Source of the DNA: an uncultured Clostridia bacterium
GTDB lineage: Bacteria; Bacillota; Clostridia; Oscillospirales; Ruminococcaceae
Direction of reading: 5' to 3'
Length of the DNA: 64,000 bases
Assembly (NCBI GenBank): GCA_947626165.1
Contig: CANQRG010000010.1
Coordinates: forward strand, 1 to 64,000
Below are positions 7,677 through 16,391 of this stretch, piece by piece. A model generated the notes under the pieces. It saw only the letters and a list, made by a program, of their open reading frames with translations, had not been told where the DNA came from and made no database searches. The translations under genes were made by a program, and so were the position numbers. Within the stretch, counting starts at the first letter, position 1. Every line of letters starts with the position of its first letter.

Positions 7677-9275
7677 TTATTTAGAGTTTTTTAAAATAAT
7701 GAAGAATTCGTCTTCATACAAATGCTTGTACCCGGAATCGGTTAAAGTTTTTAAATAGCTATCCTGATATTTATCTCCCTTAGTGATCGCGGCATATCCG
7801 GCATGCTCATTACTTTTTCCATTGACCATTAAATTTAAGCCGGCTCCTTCCGGCATTGCAAGATATCTATAATCAAAGTTTCCGTATTGAGCGACTGTAT
7901 TTTCCCAAGCGTCCTTATCATCAGAAATTATTATAATATTCTCCAGACGATTTTTCTCTTCTTCAATACTTTGTGAATACTGCCCAACAGACCATCTTTC
8001 TGATATTGTTGTATCATATTTATTCCAAACACTTACAGAAGATATACAAATCCATATGGCTAAAATGGTGTAAATTAGTTTAACTTTTTTTGTGCTTATA
8101 AAAGTTATACAGAAAAGCGCCATAAGCAGACCGGTGTTTATCCCTCTGCACAATGTCCAGCTGCCGCCGGTATACAATAGACAATATCCGCATAAAAATC
8201 CAGTAAGAAGATAAAACGCGGTCAAACATATGATATTATTACTATTCATAATTAATTTTTTATCGGTACAATCTGTTGTAGTTTTTTCTTTAACATTATG
8301 AATAAATGTACCTATAAGATAGCCTAGTATGATAATGTAAAGAACAAAAAACCAAAACAATATATCTTCAAGTTTGATCATATTCGGAAAGTTCAATGTT
8401 GCCAGATTGGAGAAAAATACATCGAGCATATAACAAATACCATTATATATACCGTCTGATTTAATAACATTTATAATATTATTTATTGTATTTGTAGTGT
8501 ATGGCGAACTTACTAAACCTATAAAATAGTTAGCGCTGACCGCAATTAATAAAGTGGCGATAATACTTATTCCTGCTTTTAGCCAAGGCTTTAATCTTCT
8601 GAAAAAGCACCAGAAAAACATTGGGATAACCAGTGCGAATATCGTGTAAACCAAAACTGAATAGTATAAAAAGACAGTTAACAAGATGTATAGGAGTATG
8701 TCAAATACTGAAAGCGGACGCAGTTTTACTCTTGTTCTTCTCTCCAGCCAGATAAATAGACCGACTAAAACAATTCCCAATGAATAATGCAGTGCTTCTG
8801 CCATAGATGTTAAAGAGTAGATTATAGTAATAGCTGAGCTAATATATATAAATAATATCAACAGTGTTTGCTTAACTTTTGGTTTTGTCAGTGCTAAAAA
8901 TACAGCAATTGACAGTGATAAAAATGTCATATTTGCGATAGCCATAGAATTAAAATGCCATCCAAACAATTTTCCAAACAGATAATAAGGAACCAGCGAA
9001 GCCCAGCCCCAAGGACCCCATGTTCCAATACTTGCATGTGTGCCATTGTATCCATAATAACCTAGTGGCTTACCGCAGTGAATCATAGTGTTTATCTGAT
9101 CCCATCTACTAACTTCGTCGTTCCATACGGGGAAAAGTATTGATGTTTTTATTCCAAAGCCGTTTAAGATCAATAATACTGCTACTATTAAAAAGGGAAG
9201 CATTACTGCAACAATATAAAAGAAGTAACGTATTATATCGTCATTTGATATTTTAAACCCTGTATTTTTATTCAT
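7677..9275 (-). CDS. Polytopic membrane protein, glycosyltransferase-like (GT-C type fold suspected)
   Basis: 532 residues with about ten hydrophobic helices. An early extracytoplasmic loop (WNDEVSRWDQ, then GYNGTHASIGTWGPWGW) resembles GT-C-type membrane glycosyltransferases, where an acidic residue in the first loop is catalytic. The last 100 residues form a soluble domain (SDDKDAWENTVAQYGNFDYRY). I chose the start at MNKNTG because GGAGGT stands 4 bases before it; an ATG 12 codons upstream has no such site. It is a lone gene. The family is not identified with confidence; the function would be transfer of a lipid-linked sugar. Confidence 0.55.
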   Translation of the reverse strand: MNKNTGFKISNDDIIRYFFYIVAVMLPFLIVAVLLILNGFGIKTSILFPVWNDEVSRWDQINTMIHCGKPLGYYGYNGTHASIGTWGPWGWASLVPYYLFGKLFGWHFNSMAIANMTFLSLSIAVFLALTKPKVKQTLLILFIYISSAITIIYSLTSMAEALHYSLGIVLVGLFIWLERRTRVKLRPLSVFDILLYILLTVFLYYSVLVYTIFALVIPMFFWCFFRRLKPWLKAGISIIATLLIAVSANYFIGLVSSPYTTNTINNIINVIKSDGIYNGICYMLDVFFSNLATLNFPNMIKLEDILFWFFVLYIIILGYLIGTFIHNVKEKTTTDCTDKKLIMNSNNIICLTAFYLLTGFLCGYCLLYTGGSWTLCRGINTGLLMALFCITFISTKKVKLIYTILAIWICISSVSVWNKYDTTISERWSVGQYSQSIEEEKNRLENIIIISDDKDAWENTVAQYGNFDYRYLAMPEGAGLNLMVNGKSNEHAGYAAITKGDKYQDSYLKTLTDSGYKHLYEDEFFIILKNSK

Positions 9276-9504
9276 TTTGACCTCCATTGCTGTAATAATA
9301 TAATCAAGCAAACAATTTTGTTTTCAAATATTTTTATATTTTGACAGATTTCATTCTCACTAAATGATATAATTCTCATATTTATATCTTAATTATACAC
9401 TTATCGAATATTTCGGTCAATAAAATAAAATACAATTTACTTTTATTTAACATTAATGGTGTTGAATTAATAAATAAAATAAAGGCAAATCTTATAATTT
9501 TTGC

Positions 9505-9533
9505 TTTACTTTTTCGGTGAAATATGGTATACT
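9505..9533 (+). promoter_or_regulatory. Promoter of prmA
   Basis: TTTACT (9505-9510), 17-base spacer, TATACT (9528-9533), 41 bases before the GTG start of prmA. Confidence 0.5.
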
Positions 9534-9574
9534 ATTAGTGAATTAATGCTTAAGCTTCTGGAAGTGACAAAATC

Positions 9575-10558
9575 GTGTCTGATAAAATAAGCGAATGGAT
9601 CGAAGTACATATTAAAACCTCAACTGCCGGGATTGAACTTGTTTGCAGCAGATTGATGGATATAGGAATAACGGGGTTTGCCATTGAAGATGCAGAGGAT
9701 TTTGAGGAGTTTTTAAACGATAAAAACGGAAATTGGGACTATATTGATGATGACTTATTAAACCTAAAGAATTGTGAAACTAAAGTAATCGTATACGTTC
9801 AAAACGACAGTCTTGCAAATGAAAATATAAACTCAATCCAAGCGGAGCTTAGGAAACTTAAAGAATCAGACAAATTCGAAGAATTTGGCGAGCTGGAAGT
9901 TGAGCTTAAAAATATTGCTGAAGAGGACTGGGCAAACAACTGGCGTAAATTTTTTAAGCCAATGACGGTTGGAGATAAGCTGCTTATTAAACCATCTTGG
10001 GAGAAAGCAGACTCAGATGAAACTAGAAAAATTTTAGAGATAGACCCCGCTTCAAGTTTTGGAACGGGTCAGCACGACACCACACAGCTTTGTCTTGAAA
10101 ATCTGGAGCATTATATTACAGACGGCGTAAGGCTGTTGGATCTGGGCTGCGGAAGCGGAATACTGGGAATAGCAGGAATGCTGCTTGGCGCTAAATGGCT
10201 TACCGCCGTTGATATTGACGATAATGCAGTAAAAACCGCAGGTGAGAATATTATTAATAATAATATTTCTAAGGATCGTTTTGAAGCCTTGTGCGGTGAT
10301 ATAACAACTGACTCGAAACTGCGTAAAAAAATCGGCGGAGGTTTTGACATTGTTACTGCGAATATAGTTTCCGATGTACTTATTTCAATGAGCAGATATT
10401 TCAAGGGGTTTTTGTCAGACGGCGGTGTTTTAATTGTTTCGGGAATTATAAAGCAAAGAAAAGATGAAGTGATAAGCGTTATTGAAAAATGCGGTTTTAA
10501 AAGTGAAAGGGTAGCGGAAAGCGAGGAATGGGTTTGCGTATCATTTTCTCAAGTATAA
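9575..10558 (+). CDS. prmA: Ribosomal protein L11 methyltransferase
   Basis: S-adenosylmethionine-dependent enzyme that trimethylates lysines and the N-terminus of L11. 327 residues, normal for the family. The N-terminal substrate-recognition domain (WIEVHIKTSTAGIELV) is followed by the linker motif EEDWANNWRKFFKPM and by the Rossmann methyltransferase domain with PASSFGTGQHDTTQLCL and LLDLGCGSGILGIAGMLLGA. A later TANIVSDVLI matches the NPPY-like active-site loop. GTG start after GGAAGTGAC. A P-II-like gene follows 15 bases downstream, probably in the same operon. Confidence 0.92.
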   Translation: MSDKISEWIEVHIKTSTAGIELVCSRLMDIGITGFAIEDAEDFEEFLNDKNGNWDYIDDDLLNLKNCETKVIVYVQNDSLANENINSIQAELRKLKESDKFEEFGELEVELKNIAEEDWANNWRKFFKPMTVGDKLLIKPSWEKADSDETRKILEIDPASSFGTGQHDTTQLCLENLEHYITDGVRLLDLGCGSGILGIAGMLLGAKWLTAVDIDDNAVKTAGENIINNNISKDRFEALCGDITTDSKLRKKIGGGFDIVTANIVSDVLISMSRYFKGFLSDGGVLIVSGIIKQRKDEVISVIEKCGFKSERVAESEEWVCVSFSQV

Positions 10559-10573
10559 CGGGAGGCGAGTAGA

Positions 10574-10915
10574 ATGCAGCTATTAATATTTGTAACAAAA
10601 AAAGAAGAAAAGATCGATCAGCTAATGAAGGAACTTGCACTGGCTGACATAAGGGGAGCTACGGTTTTGTCAAGCACAGGTATGGCAAATTCAATAAAGG
10701 ATATGGAAGAACTTCCTATGTTTGATGTTTTAACGACTATGCTAAAGGGCGAAACGGAAATGTCCAGCAAGACAATTCTGTTTGCTGTTAAGGATTCTAA
10801 GGTTGATGACGCAAGAAAGGCTATAAACAAAGTATTCGGTGACTTGTCAATTCCGAACTCAGGAATTTTACTGGGAATGCCTGTGTCATTCTTCGAGGGA
10901 TTAAAAGAAGATTGA
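10574..10915 (+). CDS. P-II-like small regulatory protein
   Basis: 113 residues with the alternating strand-helix pattern of the P-II ferredoxin-like fold. It runs from MQLLIFVTKKEEKIDQLMKE through ADIRGATVLSSTGMAN to the C-terminal GDLSIPNSGILLGMPVSF. Classical GlnB T-loop residues around Tyr51 are not visible, so it is not GlnB itself. In Clostridia such proteins are usually annotated only as hypothetical or P-II-like, and the ligand is unknown. GGGAGGCGAG ribosome site; probably co-transcribed with prmA. Confidence 0.55.
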   Translation: MQLLIFVTKKEEKIDQLMKELALADIRGATVLSSTGMANSIKDMEELPMFDVLTTMLKGETEMSSKTILFAVKDSKVDDARKAINKVFGDLSIPNSGILLGMPVSFFEGLKED

Positions 10916-10984
10916 TAATAGAACTAAAGTACATTAAATGGTTCACTGCTTATATAAGGTTTAGATAAAATTGTTACATATTAA

Positions 10985-11018
10985 AACACCCAAAGAGATC
11001 AAATTCTCCTTGGGTGTT
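10985..11018. terminator. Bidirectional terminator between the P-II-like gene and spoIVA
   Basis: The stem AACACCCA / TGGGTGTT is extended by AGAGA/TCTCT-type pairing and sits between convergent genes. T-rich on the plus side and A-rich on the left, so it can serve both. Confidence 0.65.
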
Positions 11019-11031
11019 ATTCATTGTTTCT

Positions 11032-12510
11032 CTAGATTATAAAGCATATAAGTCCTGAACAGCCTTCGTTAATGATTCGCTCAACAGCCTCGCTCAGCTT
11101 TTGACGCGCCTCGGGAGGAAGTTTATGCAGTTTATTGTGAAGCCCTTCGTTTACAAGCTCGTTAAGAGATTTGCCGAAGATGTTGGATTCCCATATTTTC
11201 TCTGGGGATTCCTCAAAATCATTAAGCATATACATAACCAGCTCTTCCGATTGCTTTTCGCTCCCGACAATAGGATTGATTTCAGTAGTAATATTCGCTT
11301 TCATCATATGAATTGACGGAGCGGTTGCTTTAAGCTTTATGCCGTACTGTCCGCCCTGCTTGATTATTTCAGGCTCATCTAAAGTCAGCTCCTCAGTTGA
11401 GGGCATTACAATACCGTAGCCTGTTGCCTCTACCTCTGCCAATGCGCTTTCAAATTTTTCATATTCATCTTTTATCTTTTTAAGCCTTAAAATCTGCGGC
11501 AGCAAGTCACTTTCATCATTTATGTCAAGATGAGTGGCTTCACCAATTATCTTAAAGAACAGACTGCTGTTAAGCGTGATGTTCATAACCACAGTGCCTT
11601 TGCCCAGATCCATCTGATCAATAAAGCAGTTTGTTATGTTTTCATTTGCGCTGATAAAATCGGTGCAGTTTCTTACTTCACGGATATGTTCGAGATTTTT
11701 TGTTGCCTCTTTTATTGAAGTGAAAATGTTCTCTTTGAGCCAGTGAGTTTTTTCAAGAGTATTTATCCACTTAGGCATATTTATGTTTATTTCTCTGATA
11801 GGGAACTCATATAGTATCTGGGATATTATCTCCATTATGTCGGACTCGTCAAGGTCGAGGCAGTTGACAGCCATAACTGTTGTTTTATATTTTTCTCTGA
11901 GCTCCTCACAGAGATTTTGTGAGGCTTCAGATCTTGGTTCAAGACAGTTTAACAGCACAACAAACGGCTTGTTGATTTCGGAAAGTTCCTTTATAACTCG
12001 CTGTTCGCTTTCTTCATACTCGTCACGGGGGAGGTCTGTTATACTTCCGTCGGTCGTAACTACAAGACCGATAGTTGAATGCTCAGATATAACCTTCTGA
12101 GTTCCGATTTCAGCAGCCATATTAAATGGTACCTCTTTGTCAAACCACGGGGTGTTGACCATTCTGGGAGCTTCGTCCTCAAAATATCCTACAGAGCTTG
12201 GTATAACATATCCAACGCAGTCTATCATTCTCACAGAGAATTTTGCTCCGTCGTCGAGGGTGAGTTCAACAGCGTCCTCAGGGATAAACTTTGGCTCGGT
12301 AGTCATAATTGTTTTTCCGCCCGCCGACTGGGGAAGCTCATCTACTGCGCGCTCTTTTACATACTCGTTATCAATATTGGGGATAACGAGCGTCTCCATA
12401 AATTTTTGAATAAATGTGGATTTACCTGTTCTTACAGGTCCGACAACGCCGATATAAATATCTCCGCCTGTGCGTTTGGCAATATCGGAATATATTTTTT
12501 CACTGTTCAA
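11032..12510 (-). CDS. spoIVA: Stage IV sporulation protein A (spore-coat ATPase)
   Basis: Self-assembling ATPase that forms the basement layer of the spore coat on the forespore surface. 492 residues, as in Bacillus. The P-loop GPVRTGKST is at 24-32, after IAKRTGGDIYIGVV. A family block MTTEPKFIPEDAVEL follows, with the Asp-containing MIDCVGYVIPSSVGY as Walker B/switch region. The C-terminus ends GCSGLICFII, the part known to dock on SpoVM. The start is TTG, 9 bases after GGAGG. It lies 14 bases behind a sipL-type gene, so the two are one operon; spoVM lies at 43560. Confidence 0.96.
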   Translation of the reverse strand: MNSEKIYSDIAKRTGGDIYIGVVGPVRTGKSTFIQKFMETLVIPNIDNEYVKERAVDELPQSAGGKTIMTTEPKFIPEDAVELTLDDGAKFSVRMIDCVGYVIPSSVGYFEDEAPRMVNTPWFDKEVPFNMAAEIGTQKVISEHSTIGLVVTTDGSITDLPRDEYEESEQRVIKELSEINKPFVVLLNCLEPRSEASQNLCEELREKYKTTVMAVNCLDLDESDIMEIISQILYEFPIREININMPKWINTLEKTHWLKENIFTSIKEATKNLEHIREVRNCTDFISANENITNCFIDQMDLGKGTVVMNITLNSSLFFKIIGEATHLDINDESDLLPQILRLKKIKDEYEKFESALAEVEATGYGIVMPSTEELTLDEPEIIKQGGQYGIKLKATAPSIHMMKANITTEINPIVGSEKQSEELVMYMLNDFEESPEKIWESNIFGKSLNELVNEGLHNKLHKLPPEARQKLSEAVERIINEGCSGLICFII

Positions 12511-12524
12511 TGATATGTACCTCC

Positions 12525-14075
12525 TTAGTCAAGAATGGGAATTAGAAGCATTCCGCGCTGAAGTTTTGTGCTGTCTGATAAGTCGTTTTCCTGGGCGATT
12601 GCAGAAACTGATGTAGAGAATTTCTTTGCAATTTCCCAAATGTCTTCATTCTGTTCTGCATAGTAAAGTTTAACAGCATAGCAGTTTTCTCGTGTTTTTA
12701 AATTGTCTTCGCTTACATTTATTGAAGTAATGAGCTTTCTTGAATCAAGCTCTTTTACATATCCGCTTACGAACAGCTCGGCTTTTATTTCAATTTTATC
12801 CGAAGAAGCAATTGTAAATGTGCAGTTATCAATATATACATTTAGCTCTGATGTTGAATTTTCATCAATATTTATATCCAGACAGTGCTCAAATGAAATT
12901 GTATCTTCAAGATATAAAGGGCATCCGTTTTCGTCCTTTGCGATAGCGCCTATTTCTATGTTTCCGAAAACCAAAAAGCTTTTCTTAGTTGTGTTATACT
13001 TGCTCTGAATATTAAACGGCTTTGCCCAAACGTCAACGGCAGTGTTTATTTCAGAATCGCGGCAGGTGAGTTCCGCTTTGATAGTTTGATTTTCCTTAAC
13101 TTCTATCGGCTTTTTCTCTACCTTTATATCTGCACAGTCAAAATCGCACTTGTATTTTGTTGAGTATGCGTCGGTTGCAAGCTCTAGTGTATCATACCTG
13201 AAAGCTATGCAGTTTATTAACATAATGATCTCACATTCTATTTCGCTTGCATCGCTTGATTTATTTGGAATAAGCTCAAGCGAAGCAATTGAAATATCGG
13301 TCATAGCCTCATACTGCTCGTTAATTCCGTCAATGTCTATAATCTGACTGAACGGAACAGAAAATTTAACAGTCTCTATACCTTGAGGTTCGTCACTTTC
13401 AGCTTCGCAGTTGTAAAGCAAAGATACCTTTGCCTCACCCTTAATAACTAGCTTGTTGGCTATAATCTTTTTGTCAAAGCTGTTTATTATACAATCGGAT
13501 TTTATTACTGAGTTTATTTTGCCCTTTGATTTGTTAAGCTCTATCTCTTCGGTTATTGTAATTCTCTTTGCTGCCGTCAGTCTTTTTGCTGGGAAGGTTA
13601 CATACTCCTTTTTCAGTTCAACATTAAGACCCTTTGCGTTTGAAATTATATCGGTTGTTTTTTCGCTTTCCAGAATGATTTTTGTAGTAATTGCTCCTCT
13701 TATATCCAGCCTTCTTGAGTTTACTACTCTGCAGTTTACATAATCGGCGCAGGGAGTTATCTTAAAGCATGGATTTTCAGGAGTACAGGAGAGGTCAACA
13801 GTTTTGGTGTAGTTTTGCTTTTGCTCAATGCAGTTTATACTTGACGAATCATTGGATAAGTAAAGAATTTTTATAGACAGTGTTAAATCAAAGATAAGCT
13901 TTTCACCATTCACGCTGTGGGAAATTACCTTTGGATAAAATGAACACTTTAAAATTCTGAATATATCGGGAAGATAGTCGGGAAGTATGTAATCAAGCTC
14001 AACAGATTGCTCGCTGCTGCCGTCGAATGAAATCTCGTTTGATATAAAGCTCTCGTGATTTATGGTTAAGTCCAT
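12525..14075 (-). CDS. sipL: SpoIVA-interacting protein SipL (SPOCS plus LysM)
   Basis: 516 residues. The N-terminal and central parts are SPOCS (DUF3794) type: VELDYILPDYLPDIFRILKC at about 25-44, and KEYVTFPAKRLTAAKRITITEE at about 175-196. The C-terminal ~45 residues are a LysM domain (VKLYYAEQNEDIWEIAKKF ... LQRGMLLIPI). This architecture and length match SipL of Clostridioides difficile, which binds SpoIVA through its LysM domain and localises it. Here the gene directly precedes spoIVA with a 14-base gap, which supports the pairing. AAAGGAGGAT ribosome site. A sporulation sigma-E promoter is expected but I did not fix one. Confidence 0.88.
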   Translation of the reverse strand: MDLTINHESFISNEISFDGSSEQSVELDYILPDYLPDIFRILKCSFYPKVISHSVNGEKLIFDLTLSIKILYLSNDSSSINCIEQKQNYTKTVDLSCTPENPCFKITPCADYVNCRVVNSRRLDIRGAITTKIILESEKTTDIISNAKGLNVELKKEYVTFPAKRLTAAKRITITEEIELNKSKGKINSVIKSDCIINSFDKKIIANKLVIKGEAKVSLLYNCEAESDEPQGIETVKFSVPFSQIIDIDGINEQYEAMTDISIASLELIPNKSSDASEIECEIIMLINCIAFRYDTLELATDAYSTKYKCDFDCADIKVEKKPIEVKENQTIKAELTCRDSEINTAVDVWAKPFNIQSKYNTTKKSFLVFGNIEIGAIAKDENGCPLYLEDTISFEHCLDINIDENSTSELNVYIDNCTFTIASSDKIEIKAELFVSGYVKELDSRKLITSINVSEDNLKTRENCYAVKLYYAEQNEDIWEIAKKFSTSVSAIAQENDLSDSTKLQRGMLLIPILD

Positions 14076-14213
14076 TAAAAGTCATCCTCCTTTGGATTAT
14101 TTTAGCTTCTTCCTTTAGCATTATATTCACACATTTTCAAGTTATGCATATAATAATAGATTATTTTATTGTCATTAAATTCAGATAATTTTAACAAATA
14201 TGGTATGTAACTG

Positions 14214-14243
14214 TTTACAAAACCATATATGTTGTGGTATACT
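14214..14243 (+). promoter_or_regulatory. Promoter of the parE-type gene
   Basis: TTTACA (14214-14219), 18-base spacer, TATACT (14238-14243), about 75 bases before the ATG, in the divergent region shared with sipL. Confidence 0.55.
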
Positions 14244-14317
14244 ATCTATGTGTGTATAAAATATATAAAATAAAGGATAATTAAATTCATAAAGAACAAA
14301 GAGAGGGAAATATTTTT

Positions 14318-16306
14318 ATGGCAAAGAAAAATAACAGCTATGATAACGAAGCCATAACATCTTTAAAGGGCGCGGAACGTGTAAGAAAACGTCCTGCCGT
14401 AATATTTGGCTCTGACGGTCTTGAAGGCTGCAAGCACTCGGTATTTGAGATATTGTCAAACTCTATAGACGAGGCTAGAGACGGCAACGGTGATAAGATT
14501 ATTCTTACTAAATACAGCGACAATGTTATTGAAGTTGAGGATTTCGGACGAGGCTGTCCGGTAGATTTCAACAAAAGCGAGAACTGCTATAACTGGGAGC
14601 TTGTATACTGCGAGCTTTACGCAGGAGGAAAGTACAATAACAATTCCGGCGACAACTATGAATTTTCTCTCGGTCTTAACGGTCTGGGCGCCTGCGCTAC
14701 TCAGTATGCGTCTGAGTTTATGGACGTTGAGGTATACAGAGACGGATATAAATACGATCTTCATTTTGAAAAGGGAGAAAACGTCGGGGGACTGAAAAAG
14801 GAACCTACGACAAGGAAAAAGACTGGTACAAAAACACGTTGGAGAGCAGATCTAGACGTTTTTACCGACATAAATATTGAAAATGAATACTTTGAGGATA
14901 TACTTAAAAAGCAGGCGGTAGTTAATCCAAATGTCAAGTTTGTCCTGAGAACTCAAAACGAGAAAGGCTCATTTGACGAAAAGACTTACTATTATGAAAA
15001 CGGAATATCCGATTATGTTGCTGAGATTGCAAACGGCAATAATTTAACATCAATACAGACCTGTTATGCGGACCGAAAGGGAAAGGATAGAGAGGACAAA
15101 GAGGAATACAAGGTAAAGCTGGGGGTTGCTTTTACCTTTTCAAATAAGGTGAAGTTTTCTGAGTATTATCACAATTCCAGCTTCTTAGAGCACGGAGGCT
15201 CTCCAGAAAAGGCTGTCAGACAGGCATTTCGGTCGCAGATAGACAGCTATTTAAAGCAGAATAACAAGTACACAAAAAACGAAAAGCCCATTACTTTTGA
15301 GGACGTTGAGGATTGTCTGGTTTTGGTTTCAAGCTCGTTCTCCACTCAGACGTCTTACGAGAACCAGACTAAAAAGGCTATAACCAATAAGTTTATCTAC
15401 GACTGTATGACAGATTTTTTAAAGCATCAGCTTGAGGTGTATTTTATAGAAAATCCCGATGAGGCTTTAAAAATAGCAGAGCAGGTACTTATAAACAAAC
15501 GAAGCAGGGAGAAGTCGGAGAAGACAAGGCTTAATTTAAAGAAAACGCTTTCGCAGTCAATGGATCTGGCAAATATGGTTGAAAAGTTTGTTGACTGCCG
15601 TACAAAGGACGTTACAAGGCGAGAGCTTTATATAGTTGAGGGAGATTCAGCGCTCGGCGCTGTTAAGCTGGCAAGAGACGCTGAATTTCAGGCGGTTATT
15701 CCTGTAAGAGGAAAAATCCTCAACTGCTTGAAGGCTGATTATGATAAGATTTTCAAGAGTGAAATTATAACAGACCTTATAAAAATTCTCGGCTGCGGAG
15801 TTGAGGTAAAAGCAAAGGCAAATAAGGAGATTTCGCTGTTTAATCTTGACGCGCTGAAATTCAATAAAATTGTAATATGCACTGATGCCGATGTTGACGG
15901 CTTTCAGATAAGAACACTGATACTTACTATGCTGTACCGTCTAACGCCTACGCTTATTGATAAGGGGTATGTTTATATTGCGGAATCCCCGCTGTTTGAG
16001 ATAACCACTAAGGACAAGACATACTTTGCATACGATGAAAGAGAAAAGGCAGAGATTTTGTCTATGATAGGGGATAAGAAGTACACCTTACAGCGTTCTA
16101 AAGGTCTTGGCGAAAACGAGCCTGAGATGATGAATTTAACAACAATGAACCCTGAGACTAGAAGGCTTATACAGGTGCTTCCTCACGAGGAGACAGAGCA
16201 TACGTCGTTTATGTTCGATATGCTGTTGGGAGATAATCTTCAGGGGAGAAAGGATTTTATTTCAATCAACGGGCATGATTACTTAGAGATGGCGGATATA
16301 TCATAA
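14318..16306 (+). CDS. parE: Type IIA topoisomerase B subunit, divergent ParE type
   Basis: ATPase subunit of a type II topoisomerase, 662 residues. The GHKL ATP site is shown by EILSNSIDEARDG (Glu/Asn), VEDFGRGCPVD and SLGLNGLGACATQY. The Toprim domain has EGDSALGAVKLARD (catalytic Glu), PVRGKILNC and CTDADVDGFQIRTL (Mg-binding DxD). It ends with YTLQRSKGLGENEPEMM, the conserved KGLGE element. The usual EGDSAGGSAK is altered to EGDSALGAVK, so this is a divergent lineage, likely decatenating topoisomerase IV. The A subunit follows 85 bases later. GyrB is the alternative, but canonical gyrase motifs are less well kept. Confidence 0.85.
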   Translation: MAKKNNSYDNEAITSLKGAERVRKRPAVIFGSDGLEGCKHSVFEILSNSIDEARDGNGDKIILTKYSDNVIEVEDFGRGCPVDFNKSENCYNWELVYCELYAGGKYNNNSGDNYEFSLGLNGLGACATQYASEFMDVEVYRDGYKYDLHFEKGENVGGLKKEPTTRKKTGTKTRWRADLDVFTDINIENEYFEDILKKQAVVNPNVKFVLRTQNEKGSFDEKTYYYENGISDYVAEIANGNNLTSIQTCYADRKGKDREDKEEYKVKLGVAFTFSNKVKFSEYYHNSSFLEHGGSPEKAVRQAFRSQIDSYLKQNNKYTKNEKPITFEDVEDCLVLVSSSFSTQTSYENQTKKAITNKFIYDCMTDFLKHQLEVYFIENPDEALKIAEQVLINKRSREKSEKTRLNLKKTLSQSMDLANMVEKFVDCRTKDVTRRELYIVEGDSALGAVKLARDAEFQAVIPVRGKILNCLKADYDKIFKSEIITDLIKILGCGVEVKAKANKEISLFNLDALKFNKIVICTDADVDGFQIRTLILTMLYRLTPTLIDKGYVYIAESPLFEITTKDKTYFAYDEREKAEILSMIGDKKYTLQRSKGLGENEPEMMNLTTMNPETRRLIQVLPHEETEHTSFMFDMLLGDNLQGRKDFISINGHDYLEMADIS

Positions 16307-16391
16307 AGAGGCATAGCTTTTTGAGCCGTTTCCGGCTTGTAATTCCGATGAAAGGAGAGCCTTTGCATTGCGAAGGCAAACATTAAAATAA

